This document shows positions 17,883 through 28,588 of a stretch of DNA of 64,000 nt, piece after piece. Every line of letters begins with the position of its first letter. Position 1 is the first letter of the stretch. A program made the translations under genes and the position numbers. Below the pieces are notes generated by a model that was not told the DNA's origin, did not search any database, and saw nothing but the letters and a program-made list of their open reading frames with translations. The DNA comes from Mycolicibacter heraklionensis (GTDB lineage Bacteria; Actinomycetota; Actinomycetes; Mycobacteriales; Mycobacteriaceae). The stretch covers positions 1 to 64,000 of the forward strand of contig NZ_LDPO01000008.1 of NCBI RefSeq assembly GCF_001021505.1, written 5' to 3'.

Positions 17883-18386
17883 TCAGCTCTCGGTGGCCGG
17901 CTCGGCGGCCTCAGCAGCGGGCGCTTCAGCAGCGGCGTCCTCGGCGGCCTTCTCGTCGGCGACTTCTTCCTTGGCCGCCTGCTCAGTCTTTTTTGCCGGC
18001 GCCTTCTTCTTCTTGGCGGTGGTGGCTTCGGTGGTCGGACCGCCCTCGGCCGCGGCCAGCGCGGCGTTGAAAAGCTCCAGCTTGCTCGGCTTGGCGGGCT
18101 TGACCTTCAGCCGGCCCTCGGCGCCGGGCAGGCCCTTGAACTTCTGCCAGTCACCGGTGATCTTCAGCAGCTTGAGGACCGGCTCGGTGGGCTGGGCGCC
18201 GACCGACAGCCAGTACTGGGCCCGCTCCGAGTCGATCTCGATCAGGCTCGGCTCTTCCTTCGGGTGGTAGCGGCCGATGACCTCGATCGAGCGGCCGTCC
18301 CGGCGGGTGCGCGCGTCAGCAACCGCGATGCGGTACTGCGGATTGCGGATCTTGCCGAGCCGGGTGAGCTTGATCTTGACAGCCAT
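17883..18386 (-). CDS. rpsP: 30S ribosomal protein S16
   Basis: 167 residues. The first 85 are the conserved S16 core ([33 protein letters not shown]). The remaining part is an Ala/Glu/Lys-rich tail ([15 protein letters not shown]) seen in mycobacterial S16, which is longer than the E. coli protein. First gene of the rpsP-khpA-rimM-trmD operon. Confidence 0.96.
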   Translation of the reverse strand: MAVKIKLTRLGKIRNPQYRIAVADARTRRDGRSIEVIGRYHPKEEPSLIEIDSERAQYWLSVGAQPTEPVLKLLKITGDWQKFKGLPGAEGRLKVKPAKPSKLELFNAALAAAEGGPTTEATTAKKKKAPAKKTEQAAKEEVADEKAAEDAAAEAPAAEAAEPATES

Positions 18387-18554
18387 GAATTACTCCTGGG
18401 GTAGCACGCTGCAATTCAGCGACGGGGGCGGGTTTGCCCCCATCCGGTTTTGCCTCGCATGTTGCGCCGTGGGACCGCACGCCCTCAAAGGGCACAGTCA
18501 CGCGGCGGACAGCCGCCCATTGTGCCAGAACGGGGCCGGTCAGCTGAAATCGCC

Positions 18555-18974
18555 TCAGGGCAGCTTCTCGAAGCACTTGATCTCACAGCGCCGGCTGATC
18601 CGCCAGCCGTCGACGGTGCGGACGAACTCGTCGTCGTACCACAGGCCCAGCAGCATGGTGGCCGGCTTGTCCCCGCCGAACACCATCGGGTTGAAACAGA
18701 AGGTGCGCGCGGTGGCGGTGTCGCCGTCCACCCGGATCGACGGCAGCCCCAGCATGTGGGCGTAACCCGCGAAATTCGGCAGCACCTCCGCCAGCCACGC
18801 CTTGACCTCCGGGAAGCGCCCGTCGATACCGCCCATCGCGCGGTAGTCGATGTACGCATCGCCGGTGAACACCGCGTCGAGGCCGTCGAAGTTGTGGGTG
18901 TCGATCGCGGTGGAGTAGTCGACCAGCAGCTGCTGGATCTGCCACTGATCGGAGATCTCCTGTTGGCTGAGCAT
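18555..18974 (-). CDS. Nuclear transport factor 2 (SnoaL-like) family protein, Rv2910c-like
   Basis: 139 residues from ATG 18974 (MLSQQEISDQWQIQQLLVDY). The frame is open further upstream without supporting features. It has the cone-shaped SnoaL/NTF2 pattern: an N-terminal helix pair (STAIDTHNFDGLDAVFTGDA), YIDYRAMGG, and a strand-rich C-terminus with FVRTVDGWRI. Such proteins include small hydratases and isomerases. The substrate here is unknown. It lies about 170 bases downstream of the rpsP start region on the same strand, as in M. tuberculosis. Confidence 0.85.
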   Translation of the reverse strand: MLSQQEISDQWQIQQLLVDYSTAIDTHNFDGLDAVFTGDAYIDYRAMGGIDGRFPEVKAWLAEVLPNFAGYAHMLGLPSIRVDGDTATARTFCFNPMVFGGDKPATMLLGLWYDDEFVRTVDGWRISRRCEIKCFEKLP

Positions 18975-19021
18975 TCCTCGATTCAACACTGGAGCGGTAA
19001 GGGGCGGTAGGGTAAGCCGCC

Positions 19022-19891
19022 ATGCGGAAAACCTTGGCCGCAATCGCGGCTCTCGCGACCATGCTCGCCTCCCCCGCCCTGACTGCCCACGCCGATGCAG
19101 CCCAGCCCCTCGGCTCGGCACCGATCCCAGCAGGGCCGGCGCCCAACTGGCTGATCGCCGACTTGGACTCCGGGCAGATCCTCGCCGAGCAGAACGGCTA
19201 CGCCGCGACTCCGCCGGCCAGCACCATCAAGGTGCTGCTGGCGCTGGTGGTGCTCGACGAGCTGAACCTTGACGACGCCGTGGTCGCCACCCCGGCCGAC
19301 ACCCAGGTGGAGTGCAACTGTGTCGGGGTCAAGGCCGGCCACAGCTACACCGCACGGGACCTGCTGGAGGGCCTGCTGCTGGTGTCGGGCAATGACGCCG
19401 CCAACGCGCTGGCGGACATGCTGGGCGGGCCCGAGGCGGCGGTCGCGAAGATGAACGCCAAGGCGAGTGAGGTCGGCGCGACCGACACTCACGCCAGCAC
19501 GCCGTCCGGGCTGGACGGTCCGGGTGGCCCCGGCACGACCACCCCGCACGACCTGGCGGCCATCTTCCGGGCGGCGATGGCCAACCCGGTGTTCGCCGAA
19601 ATCACCGCGCAGCCGGCGGCGACGTTCCCCACCGATTCCGGCGAGCGTCCGATCGTGAACATGAACGAGCTGCTGGCCCGCTACCCGGGGGCGTTCGGCG
19701 GCAAGACCGGCTTTACCGACGCCGCCCGCAAGACCTACGTCGGCGGGGCAGCCCGCGACGGCCGGCGGCTGGTGGTCGCGATGATGTACGGGCTCATCCG
19801 CGAAGGCGGCCCGAACTACTGGGATCAGGCGAGCGCTCTGCTGGATTGGGGCTTCGCGCAGGGCCCGACGTCGGGCGTCGGCAGCCTGTAA
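19022..19891 (+). CDS. dacB2: D-alanyl-D-alanine carboxypeptidase DacB2
   Basis: 289 residues with a Sec signal peptide (LAAIAALATMLASPALTAHA). The penicillin-binding fold has all three motifs: PASTIK (S67, K70), SGN within LLVSGNDAANAL, and KTG within FGGKTGFTD. It trims the terminal D-Ala of peptidoglycan stem peptides outside the membrane. It corresponds to Rv2911 and is divergent from the NTF2-like gene with only 47 bases between. Confidence 0.93.
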   Translation: MRKTLAAIAALATMLASPALTAHADAAQPLGSAPIPAGPAPNWLIADLDSGQILAEQNGYAATPPASTIKVLLALVVLDELNLDDAVVATPADTQVECNCVGVKAGHSYTARDLLEGLLLVSGNDAANALADMLGGPEAAVAKMNAKASEVGATDTHASTPSGLDGPGGPGTTTPHDLAAIFRAAMANPVFAEITAQPAATFPTDSGERPIVNMNELLARYPGAFGGKTGFTDAARKTYVGGAARDGRRLVVAMMYGLIREGGPNYWDQASALLDWGFAQGPTSGVGSL

Positions 19892-19897
19892 CCGCAG

Positions 19898-20965
19898 CTA
19901 GTACACCCGGCCGCGCAGCATCACCAGGTCGGGACGCCCCAGCACCTCGGGGCCGCTGCGCGGGTCGTCGGCGAAACACACCAGGTCGGCTGGAGCGCCG
20001 TGCTCCAGCACCGGTGCGCCCAACCAGCGCCGGGCATCCCAGCAGGCCGCGCCCAACGCCTCGGTCCGGCTGAGGCCCACCCCGGACAGGGCGTCGACCT
20101 CGTCGGCGATGCGGCCGTGGGCCACCATGCCACCGGCATCGGTGCCCGCATAGATCGGCACGCCGGCTTCCCGAGCAGCACCGATCCGCGACCGACACGA
20201 GGCGTGCAACGCGCGCATGTGCGCGGCGTAGGTCGGGTACTTGGCCGCCGACTCGGCAATCCCCGGGAAGTTGTCGATGTTGATCAGCGTCGGCACCAGG
20301 GCCGTGCCATTGGCCAGCATCAGCTCGATGATGTCGTCGGTGATGCCGGTGCCGTGCTCGATGCAGTCGATACCGGCATTGATCAGACCGGGCAGTGCGT
20401 CCTCGCCGAAGACGTGCGCGGTAACCCGGGCGCCGTTGGCGTGCGCGGCGTCGATGGCCGACTTCAACACCTCATCGGACCACAGCGGCGCCAGGTCACC
20501 GATGCCCCGGTCGATCCAGTCCCCCACCAGCTTCACCCAGCCGTCGCCGCGGCGGGCTTGGGCCGCAACGGCTTCCGGCAGTTGCGTCTCGTCGTCGACG
20601 TCGATCGGCAGTCCGGGGATGTAGCGTTTGGTGCGGGCCAGGTGCTGTCCGGCGCGGATGATGCGCGGCAGGTCAGCATGGTCGTCGAATGCGCGGGTGT
20701 CGACCGGTGAGCCCGCGTCACGGATCAGCAGGACACCGGCGTGGCGTTCGGTCTCGGCCTGGCGCACCGCCTCGTCGACGTCGACCGGACCGCCGGGCCC
20801 GATTCCCACGTGGCAGTGCGCGTCGACCAGGCCCGGGATGATCCAACCATCGGAGAAGACGGTCTCAGCGCCGTCGACCGGCTCGAGGCTGATGGCGCCG
20901 TCAACGATCCAGTAGTCGACGGGCTGTTCATCGGGCAGCCCGCGGCCGCAGACGTGGAGCGTCAA
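19898..20965 (-). CDS. Amidohydrolase (Rv2915c-like)
   Basis: 355 residues. Metal-dependent amidohydrolase barrel with the first metal motif VDAHCHVG, a later HVFGEDAL, the His of CIEHGTGI, and the Asp of YAGTDAGG. The N- and C-terminal strands (PGLVDAH, PADLVCFADDP) form the usual small beta sandwich. The substrate is unknown. The start is a TTG that directly follows the ffh stop, so it is probably co-translated with ffh, as with Rv2915c and Rv2916c. Confidence 0.87.
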   Translation of the reverse strand: MTLHVCGRGLPDEQPVDYWIVDGAISLEPVDGAETVFSDGWIIPGLVDAHCHVGIGPGGPVDVDEAVRQAETERHAGVLLIRDAGSPVDTRAFDDHADLPRIIRAGQHLARTKRYIPGLPIDVDDETQLPEAVAAQARRGDGWVKLVGDWIDRGIGDLAPLWSDEVLKSAIDAAHANGARVTAHVFGEDALPGLINAGIDCIEHGTGITDDIIELMLANGTALVPTLINIDNFPGIAESAAKYPTYAAHMRALHASCRSRIGAAREAGVPIYAGTDAGGMVAHGRIADEVDALSGVGLSRTEALGAACWDARRWLGAPVLEHGAPADLVCFADDPRSGPEVLGRPDLVMLRGRVY

Positions 20966-20966
20966 A

Positions 20967-22526
20967 TTACTTCTGGCCCGGGAAGTTCAGCTTGGACAGG
21001 TCGAAGTCAGCCAGGCCGGGGGGCAGCTCGTTGAGGCCTTCGGGCATCTGCGACAGGTCGGGGAAACCGGCAGGCATGCCAGGACCACCGGGACCGAACA
21101 GGCCCCGCACCTTCGGCGGGGTGGGGCCGCGGCCCTTGCCCTTCTTACCGGCTTTGCCCTTGGCTTTGCGGCTGGAGCTCTTGCGTCCCAGCCCGGGCAG
21201 GCCCAGGCCGCCCATCATCGACGACATCATCTTGCGGGCCTCGAAGAACCGGTCGACGAGCTGGTTGACCTCCGAGACGCTGACACCCGAGCCGTTGGCG
21301 ATGCGCAGCCGCCGGGAGGCGTTGATGATCTTCGGGTCAGCCCGCTCGGCCGGCGTCATGCCGCGGATGATGGCCTGCAGGCGGTCCAGCTGGCTGTCGT
21401 CGACGGCGGCCAGCGCGTCCTTCATCTGGCCGGCTCCGGGCAGCATGCCCAGCAGGTTGCCGATCGGGCCCATTTTGCGGATCGCCAGCATCTGCTCGAG
21501 GAAGTCCTCCAGGGTGAGCTCGCCGGAGCCGATCTTGGCGGCTGCTTCTTCGGCCTTGCGGGCGTCGAAGACCTGCTCGGCCTGTTCGATCAGGCTGAGC
21601 ACGTCGCCCATGCCGAGGATGCGGCTGGCCATCCGGTCGGGGTGGAAGACGTCGAAGTCTTCCAGCTTCTCACCGGTGGACGCGAACAGAATGGGCACGC
21701 CGGTGACTTCCCGCACCGACAGGGCCGCACCGCCGCGGGCGTCGCCGTCGAGCTTGGTGAGCACCACTCCGGTGAAGCCCACGCCTTCGCGGAACGCGTC
21801 GGCGGTGGTGACCGCGTCTTGGCCGATCATGGCGTCCAGGACGAACAGCACCTCGTCGGGCTGCACGGCGTCGCGGATCGCGGCGGCCTGGGCCATCATC
21901 TCCTCGTCGATGCCGAGGCGCCCGGCGGTGTCGACGACGACGACGTCGAAGTGCTTGGCCTTGGCTTCGGCCAGGCCGGCGGCGGCCACGGCGACCGGGT
22001 CACCGGGCGCGCCGGTGTCACCGGCGACCGAGGTGCCCGGGTGCGGGGCGAACACCGTGACCCCGGCGCGCTCCCCGACGACCTGTAGCTGGTTGACGGC
22101 GCCCGGACGCTGCAGGTCGCAGGCCACCAGCAGCGGGGTATGCCCCTGACCGCGCAGCCAGGTGGCCAGTTTGCCGGCGAGTGTGGTCTTTCCCGCGCCC
22201 TGCAGGCCGGCCAGCATGATGACCGTCGGCGGGGTCTTGGCAAACGCCAGCTGCCGGGTCTGTCCGCCGAGGATGCCGATGAGCTCTTCGTTGACGATCT
22301 TGACGACCTGCTGAGCCGGGTTGAGCGCACCGGAGACCTCGGCGCCCTTGGCGCGGTCCTTGATCCGGCCGATGAATGCGCGCACCACCGGCAACGACAC
22401 GTCGGCTTCCAGCAGGGCCAGCCGGATCTCCCGGGCGGTGGCGTCGATATCGGCGTCGGTGAGACGGCCCTTGCTGCGCAGGCCCTGCAGGGCCCCGGTC
22501 AACCGGTCGGAGAGCGATTCAAACAC
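20967..22526 (-). CDS. ffh: Signal recognition particle protein Ffh
   Basis: 519 residues. The NG GTPase domain has GLQGAGKTTLAGKLA, DTAGRLGIDEEMM, and TKLDGDARGGAALS. A methionine-containing M domain (around 330-440, PGAGQMKDAL, RRLRIANGSGVSVSEVNQLV) binds 4.5S RNA and signal sequences. The C-terminal tail is rich in Gly and Lys (RKAKGKAGKKGKG). With FtsY, encoded at 38032, it targets membrane proteins. Confidence 0.97.
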   Translation of the reverse strand: MFESLSDRLTGALQGLRSKGRLTDADIDATAREIRLALLEADVSLPVVRAFIGRIKDRAKGAEVSGALNPAQQVVKIVNEELIGILGGQTRQLAFAKTPPTVIMLAGLQGAGKTTLAGKLATWLRGQGHTPLLVACDLQRPGAVNQLQVVGERAGVTVFAPHPGTSVAGDTGAPGDPVAVAAAGLAEAKAKHFDVVVVDTAGRLGIDEEMMAQAAAIRDAVQPDEVLFVLDAMIGQDAVTTADAFREGVGFTGVVLTKLDGDARGGAALSVREVTGVPILFASTGEKLEDFDVFHPDRMASRILGMGDVLSLIEQAEQVFDARKAEEAAAKIGSGELTLEDFLEQMLAIRKMGPIGNLLGMLPGAGQMKDALAAVDDSQLDRLQAIIRGMTPAERADPKIINASRRLRIANGSGVSVSEVNQLVDRFFEARKMMSSMMGGLGLPGLGRKSSSRKAKGKAGKKGKGRGPTPPKVRGLFGPGGPGMPAGFPDLSQMPEGLNELPPGLADFDLSKLNFPGQK

Positions 22527-22854
22527 GCCGCCAGCCTATAGCGCGGGTGGCGGGCCAAGGCGACATCGGGCGGCCCGACCGGACAGCCGGCCGCCACCGC
22601 AAACGCTATTCGTGCGAGTCGAATTGTAACCGCGACGTTAGATAAATTGCACAGTTAATGCCGCAATTCTCATCCGTTAAACGGCTGTTTCAGAGCTTTC
22701 ACAACCCGTCGATTTCCGTTAAGGATTAGCGCTCTGCCGCTAAGAAACCGTTACCGATCGACTTAGCCTCTCCAATTCCTGCAATGCTTCACAGCATCGA
22801 TGACCGGCCCGTCGGACCATCCCATTCTGGTCCGGCTTCCTGCGAGGAGGATGC
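22527..22854. promoter_or_regulatory. AT-rich divergent region upstream of the PE gene, with CCGTTA repeats
   Basis: 328 bases without a gene, clearly less GC-rich than the flanks. CCGTTAA occurs at 22674-22680 and 22716-22722, and CCGTTAC at 22748-22754, as direct repeats 42 and 32 bases apart. They lie upstream of the PE ribosome site GAGGAGG and could be regulator sites for the PE/PPE operon. No clear -35/-10 pair stands out. Confidence 0.4.
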
Positions 22855-23685
22855 ATGTCCTTTGTGAAAACGCTCCCCGAATCAATGACGCACGCCGCGG
22901 GTCAACTCGCAGGTATCGGCGAAGCGCTGTCCGCCGAGAGCAGCGCGGCGGCGATCCCGACTACGGTGATCGCGCCGGCCGGCACCGACCCGGTCTCTGC
23001 GCTGCAGGCCGCCGTGTTCGCGACCTACGGAAGCCTCTACCAGTCGATCAGCGAGCAGGCGGCAGCCGTACACCAGCAGCTGGTGCAGGTCCTCGGGCAG
23101 AACGCCGGGGCCTATTCCACCGCCGAGGCGACCAACCAGGCGACGTCCTCGATGGACTCCGGACTCCAGTGGTTCCTGACCAACATCCTCGGCGTCCCGT
23201 CCAGCGGCAGTACTTCACTGCTGTCCAGCAACCTCGGCAACATCGCCAACATCGGGACGGGTAACTGGGCCTCGGCCGGCTCAGCACTGCTCGGCTTGGC
23301 CGGTGGTGGCCTGCTCGACTTCCCCGAAGAGATCGCCGCCGAAGGAGCCGCCGGTCTCGTGGGCTACGAGGCGCCCATGGTGGGCGCACCGATGGCCGGC
23401 ATCGGCGCGATGCCCGTGGCAGCCGGCATGGCCCAGGCCACCACAGTCGGGGCTTTGTCCGCGCCGCCGACCTGGGCTGCCGAGGCCTCGGCAGCCACGA
23501 CCGCCGCCCCAGCCCGGTTGGCGGCTGCGACCGCGGGCATGGCTACCCCGCACGCGGTTCCCGGTATGGCGGCCGTGCCGGCCGCTATGGGTGCAGCGGC
23601 AGCCGGCGACCGGGGCGTCGGGCGGTTCGGTGCGCCGCGCTATGGGGTCAAACACACCGTCATGCCCAAGCCGACCGCCGTTTAG
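22855..23685 (+). CDS. PE family protein with PPE-SVP-like C-terminus
   Basis: 276 residues. Residues 1-95 are a PE domain (MSFVKTLPESMTHAAGQLAG, and the YxxxD/E-like secretion motif region NAGAYSTAEATNQAT). The C-terminal half is Ala/Gly/Met-rich and ends like PPE-SVP proteins: SAPPTWAAEAS, then RFGAPRYGVKHTVMPKP. GAGGAGG lies just upstream of the ATG. It pairs with the PPE gene 33 bases downstream and is presumably exported by a type VII (ESX) system. Similar PE proteins exist (PE27-like, from memory). Confidence 0.9.
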   Translation: MSFVKTLPESMTHAAGQLAGIGEALSAESSAAAIPTTVIAPAGTDPVSALQAAVFATYGSLYQSISEQAAAVHQQLVQVLGQNAGAYSTAEATNQATSSMDSGLQWFLTNILGVPSSGSTSLLSSNLGNIANIGTGNWASAGSALLGLAGGGLLDFPEEIAAEGAAGLVGYEAPMVGAPMAGIGAMPVAAGMAQATTVGALSAPPTWAAEASAATTAAPARLAAATAGMATPHAVPGMAAVPAAMGAAAAGDRGVGRFGAPRYGVKHTVMPKPTAV

Positions 23686-23718
23686 CAACCTGCCCCCGAC
23701 GAGAATGGGATTACGCAA

Positions 23719-24900
23719 ATGCCTTTTGATTTTGGAGCGCTACCCCCGGAGATCGTTTCGGCGTGGATGTACAGCGGCGCCGGGTCCGGTCCGCTGATGT
23801 CGGCCGCCTCGGCGTGGAGCAGTCTTGCCGCCGAGCTGGAATCTGCAGCGGCGTCCGCCCAGTTGGTGGTTTCCGAGCTGGCCGGCGGAGACTGGACGGG
23901 CCCGGCCTCAGCGGCGATGACCAGCGCCGTCACCCCGTATCTGACGTGGTTGCACACCACCTCGGCAGCCGCCCACCAGGCCAGCTCGCAGGCGATGGCC
24001 TCGGCAGGAGCATTCGAGGCCGCCCGCGCGGCCGTGGTGTCGCCAGCGATCATCGCCGCCAACCGGGCCCAGCTGGCGGCCCTGGTTGCGTCGAATTTCC
24101 TGGGCGTGAACACGCCGGCGATCCTGGCCACCGAAGCCCACTACATGGAGATGTGGGCCCAGGACACCTTGGCCATGTTCGGCTACAGCACCGCGTCGTC
24201 CAGCGCCGCTGCGCTGACCCCGATGTCTCCGGCGCCTCAGACCACCAACCCGGTGGGCGCAGCCGTCGCCACCGCCGGCAGTGCTACCGGCGGGCTCCAG
24301 CAGGAGCTGACTCAATCACTTTCCTCGTTGCAGGGCGCGCTGCAGGCGGCTGCGTCGCCCCTGTCAGCCACGGCGTCGATGCCGGACCTGGGGACTGCAT
24401 TTGACCTGTTTCTCGGGACCCCACTGTTCGGCAATGCCATCAACGGCGGTGTGAACACCGCAGCCTGGTTTGTGTGCACCGCCATCCCGACTGCGGTGTC
24501 GCTGGGCCACACGCTGGCCCTCGCGGGACCGGCAAGCCTGGCGTCCGATGTCACCGGGGTCGACGGCCTTGCGGCCGGACTGGGCTCGGGCGTCTTGGCG
24601 GGCATGACCCAACCGGTCGGCGCGGTGGCTGCAGCCGGGACGCCGGTGCTGGCGGGCCTGGGGCAGGCATCCACGATGGGCGGCATGTCGGTACCGGCCG
24701 GCTGGTCGGCCGCGGCAGGCACGCAACTCGCCGCATCGACGGGTTCCGGCTGGACGGTCGCCGCCGAAGAGACCGCGCAGATGCACGCCGCGCCGGCCGG
24801 AATGGCGCCGGTGGGCGCAGGCGGCCGCGGCGGTCTCGGGTCAGGTGGCCCGCGTTACGGCTTCAAACCTACGGTGATGCCAAAACAGGTGCTGGTGTAA
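23719..24900 (+). CDS. PPE family protein, SVP subfamily
   Basis: 393 residues. The PPE domain (1-180) starts MPFDFGALPPEIVSAWMYSG and has the WxG turn in GGDWTGPAS. The C-terminal part has the SVP signature GGMSVPAGWSAA and ends GGPRYGFKPTVMPKQVLV, closely similar to the end of the PE partner. PE and PPE proteins of such operons form helical heterodimers exported by ESX systems. Its last 32 bases overlap a small secreted-protein gene on the opposite strand. Confidence 0.92.
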   Translation: MPFDFGALPPEIVSAWMYSGAGSGPLMSAASAWSSLAAELESAAASAQLVVSELAGGDWTGPASAAMTSAVTPYLTWLHTTSAAAHQASSQAMASAGAFEAARAAVVSPAIIAANRAQLAALVASNFLGVNTPAILATEAHYMEMWAQDTLAMFGYSTASSSAAALTPMSPAPQTTNPVGAAVATAGSATGGLQQELTQSLSSLQGALQAAASPLSATASMPDLGTAFDLFLGTPLFGNAINGGVNTAAWFVCTAIPTAVSLGHTLALAGPASLASDVTGVDGLAAGLGSGVLAGMTQPVGAVAAAGTPVLAGLGQASTMGGMSVPAGWSAAAGTQLAASTGSGWTVAAEETAQMHAAPAGMAPVGAGGRGGLGSGGPRYGFKPTVMPKQVLV

Positions 24901-25225
24901 AGCCGGGGGCGCCCTCTTGATCGCCGGCAACGGCGGGAGCATCGCTGGCGACGACGGGAGCGCCGTCAAGGCGCGCTTCAGGAGGGTGCACCGCATGCCT
25001 GCGCCGGTCACCGGGGCAGGTGCGGCCCCGGATGCAGCCACAGTTGAGGCCGATAATGCAGACCTGGGGGCTGAGGGAGGTCACACCCGGCACGGGAGCC
25101 ACCCCGCCAATAGGGACAGGCGCTGCCTGCGCGATGCCGGCCGTGCCGGCTCCGGTGAACCCGACCGCCAGGGCGACGCCCGTAGTTCCCAACAATGCGG
25201 CGGTCATCCTGGCGAAGTGTCTCAT
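24869..25225 (-). CDS. Small secreted protein of unknown function
   Basis: 118 residues from ATG 25225, which has an AGGGAT ribosome site. The N-terminus is a good Sec signal peptide (MTAALLGTTGVALAVGFTGA, cleavage after AQA). The mature part has Cys-rich VCIIGLNCGCIRGRTCPG followed by a Pro/Ala-rich tail. Similar short proteins with four to six Cys are common in mycobacteria, but I do not recognise a named family. It is convergent with, and overlaps, the PPE gene by 32 bases. Confidence 0.6.
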   Translation of the reverse strand: MRHFARMTAALLGTTGVALAVGFTGAGTAGIAQAAPVPIGGVAPVPGVTSLSPQVCIIGLNCGCIRGRTCPGDRRRHAVHPPEARLDGAPVVASDAPAVAGDQEGAPGFTPAPVLASP

Positions 25226-25668
25226 CGCAATCCCTATGTTTCGTCCGTGTTTCACCCCCTTCACACAAGGTAGTTCCCGTTCCTGGCATCCATCTGAAAC
25301 TTCCTGACATCTATCTGAGTCTCCACAGCTCTCCGCCCCGGGGCGCGGGGGCGGTCGTGCGGTAAGCCGGCTGCCCCGGGCTTACGACGGCGATGCCGAT
25401 AATCGAGGCCCAATTTCGGTGGCCGCCCGCCCATCTATATCGTCTGACGTCCTAAATTCTGCGAAAAACCAATTCCGATCGAATGGCAGAAATGCACGCT
25501 TTCGCTATCTAAAGGGCGGGAAGACCACGATTGCGGGCCGTTCGCCCCGATCGCGGCTGATGTCGAGGCGGGTATGTTTCCCAACGCAGCGGGAACGAAC
25601 AATGGTGGTAACAGGTCCATGCCGGCCGTACCAAGCACTGCCAGCAAAGCTGATAATTCCGCGGAATA
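25226..25668. other. Gene-free segment at the glnD truncation point
   Basis: 443 bases with no supported gene. The part from about 25430 to 25520 is low in GC compared with the window. No glnD-like sequence is recognisable in any frame after the premature end at 25669, and no insertion-sequence ends are visible. It probably contains the minus-strand promoter of the small secreted protein. Confidence 0.4.
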
Positions 25669-26628
25669 TCACACCCGCAGCGCTGACATCCCCCGACGTG
25701 ACCATACGTTGGCAGCGGCCCGCAGTTCGGCGTCGACGCGCTGGCTGATCGTGTGCGCCGCATCAAAGAGGCTGGTCGCCAAGTCGTACCTGTCGCCCAG
25801 TCCCAAGGCGCCGCTGATTTCTTCGACGTACTGGGCCGACAGCAGATCATGTCCGCGCCCGCAGGCCCGGTGAAGTTCGGTGCGGACGTCCAGCACCGTG
25901 CGACAGGCGCCGCGCAACGACGTGCCACGGTCCTTCGGCCGACGCACGGCCAAGCGGCCGGGACCCTGTGCGGCAGTCAGCGCATCGAGCAGCTGAACAT
26001 CGCGTAAGCCGCCGCGGCCACATTTCAGATCGGGTTCGGCGCTACCCGCTATCTCCCCGCTGCGCTGCCACCGGGCATGTGTCACATCGACGAGCTCGCC
26101 GTAACGGATGCCGATTCTGTGGCGCCATTGCTGTCGGACCCCGGCGATGAGGCGTGTCGACAGCAGCTCGTCGCCGGCGATGTGGCGTGCGTCCAGCATG
26201 GCCAGGGCGGCGAGGATATCGGAGTCTGCAACGCGCAGCGCCTGCGGAATTGTGCGCACGCTGTGATCGAGACGAACATTGGCGTCCCACAAGGGATACC
26301 AGAGCAGTTCCGCCGTTCGCCGGACTGCGTCGGCAGGCATGCCGTCGTGCACCAGCAGCAGGTCCAAGTCCGAGTGCGGAAGCAACTCGCGGCGGCCCAG
26401 CGAACCGGTAGCGACAACCGCGAAACCACTTCCGGCCACCACCCCGATCTCGCTCGCCTTGGCAACCAGCCACGACTCGTGCACCTGGCGCCACATTTGC
26501 CGCAGGGCGACCGAATCCCATTGCGCTGACGTGGCACACCGCAGTGCCGCTCGAACAGCAACTAGGTCGGTTGCGGAGCAACTACGTCGACGCTGCTCAG
26601 GGCTCGTGGTTGGACCCCCGCGGTTCAT
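25669..26628 (-). pseudogene. glnD: Truncated GlnD (PII nucleotidyltransferase domain only)
   Basis: 319 residues, whereas GlnD is about 800. The nucleotidyltransferase domain is intact ([20 protein letters not shown] with the catalytic Ser-Asp-x-Asp) and the adjoining helical region ([20 protein letters not shown]) is present. The reading frame then ends at [10 protein letters not shown], where M. tuberculosis GlnD continues. The HD (deadenylylating/deuridylylating) domain and both ACT glutamine sensors are missing. The gene lies 34 bases downstream of glnB. It may be dead or may make a PII-modifying enzyme without reversal or glutamine sensing. The missing part lies towards the PE/PPE insertion. 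Confidence 0.85.
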
Positions 26629-26662
26629 GGCGGTCTACATCGACTCGGATCGCACTACCGGC

Positions 26663-28382
<1,720 letters not shown>

Positions 28383-28451
28383 GCACCAAACCTCCTCCGC
28401 CGCGACCGGTTGCCATATGAACCAGGCTGGTCATAACCATGCGCAACAGTT

Positions 28452-28489
28452 GTTTCGGCACTAGCGCCGCTCCGTTGCAGATGTGTGAC
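28452..28489 (-). promoter_or_regulatory. GlnR-like operator upstream of amt
   Basis: On the minus strand GTCAC-N6-GCAAC-N6-GCGCT-N6-GAAAC is read from 28489 to 28452. This matches the a1-b1-a2-b2 layout of actinobacterial GlnR boxes (GTnAC-N6-GnAAC repeated). Three of the four boxes match well and the third (GCGCT) is weak. It lies 70-107 bases before the amt start, as expected for nitrogen-limitation activation of amt-glnB-glnD. Confidence 0.65.
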
Positions 28490-28588
28490 CACCTGCTCAC
28501 AGCTGTGAGCCAGCAAGAGCGCAGGAAAGGGCCCGACACGCCACCGAGGCGCAGAAACTGAGGTTCGCTGCCGGGTTAGGCGACCGCG

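Noticed and set aside
25435-25647. Short minus-strand frame next to the glnD truncation as a leftover glnD piece
   Set aside because: Its translation has no similarity to the HD or ACT parts of GlnD that I can recognise and no supported start.
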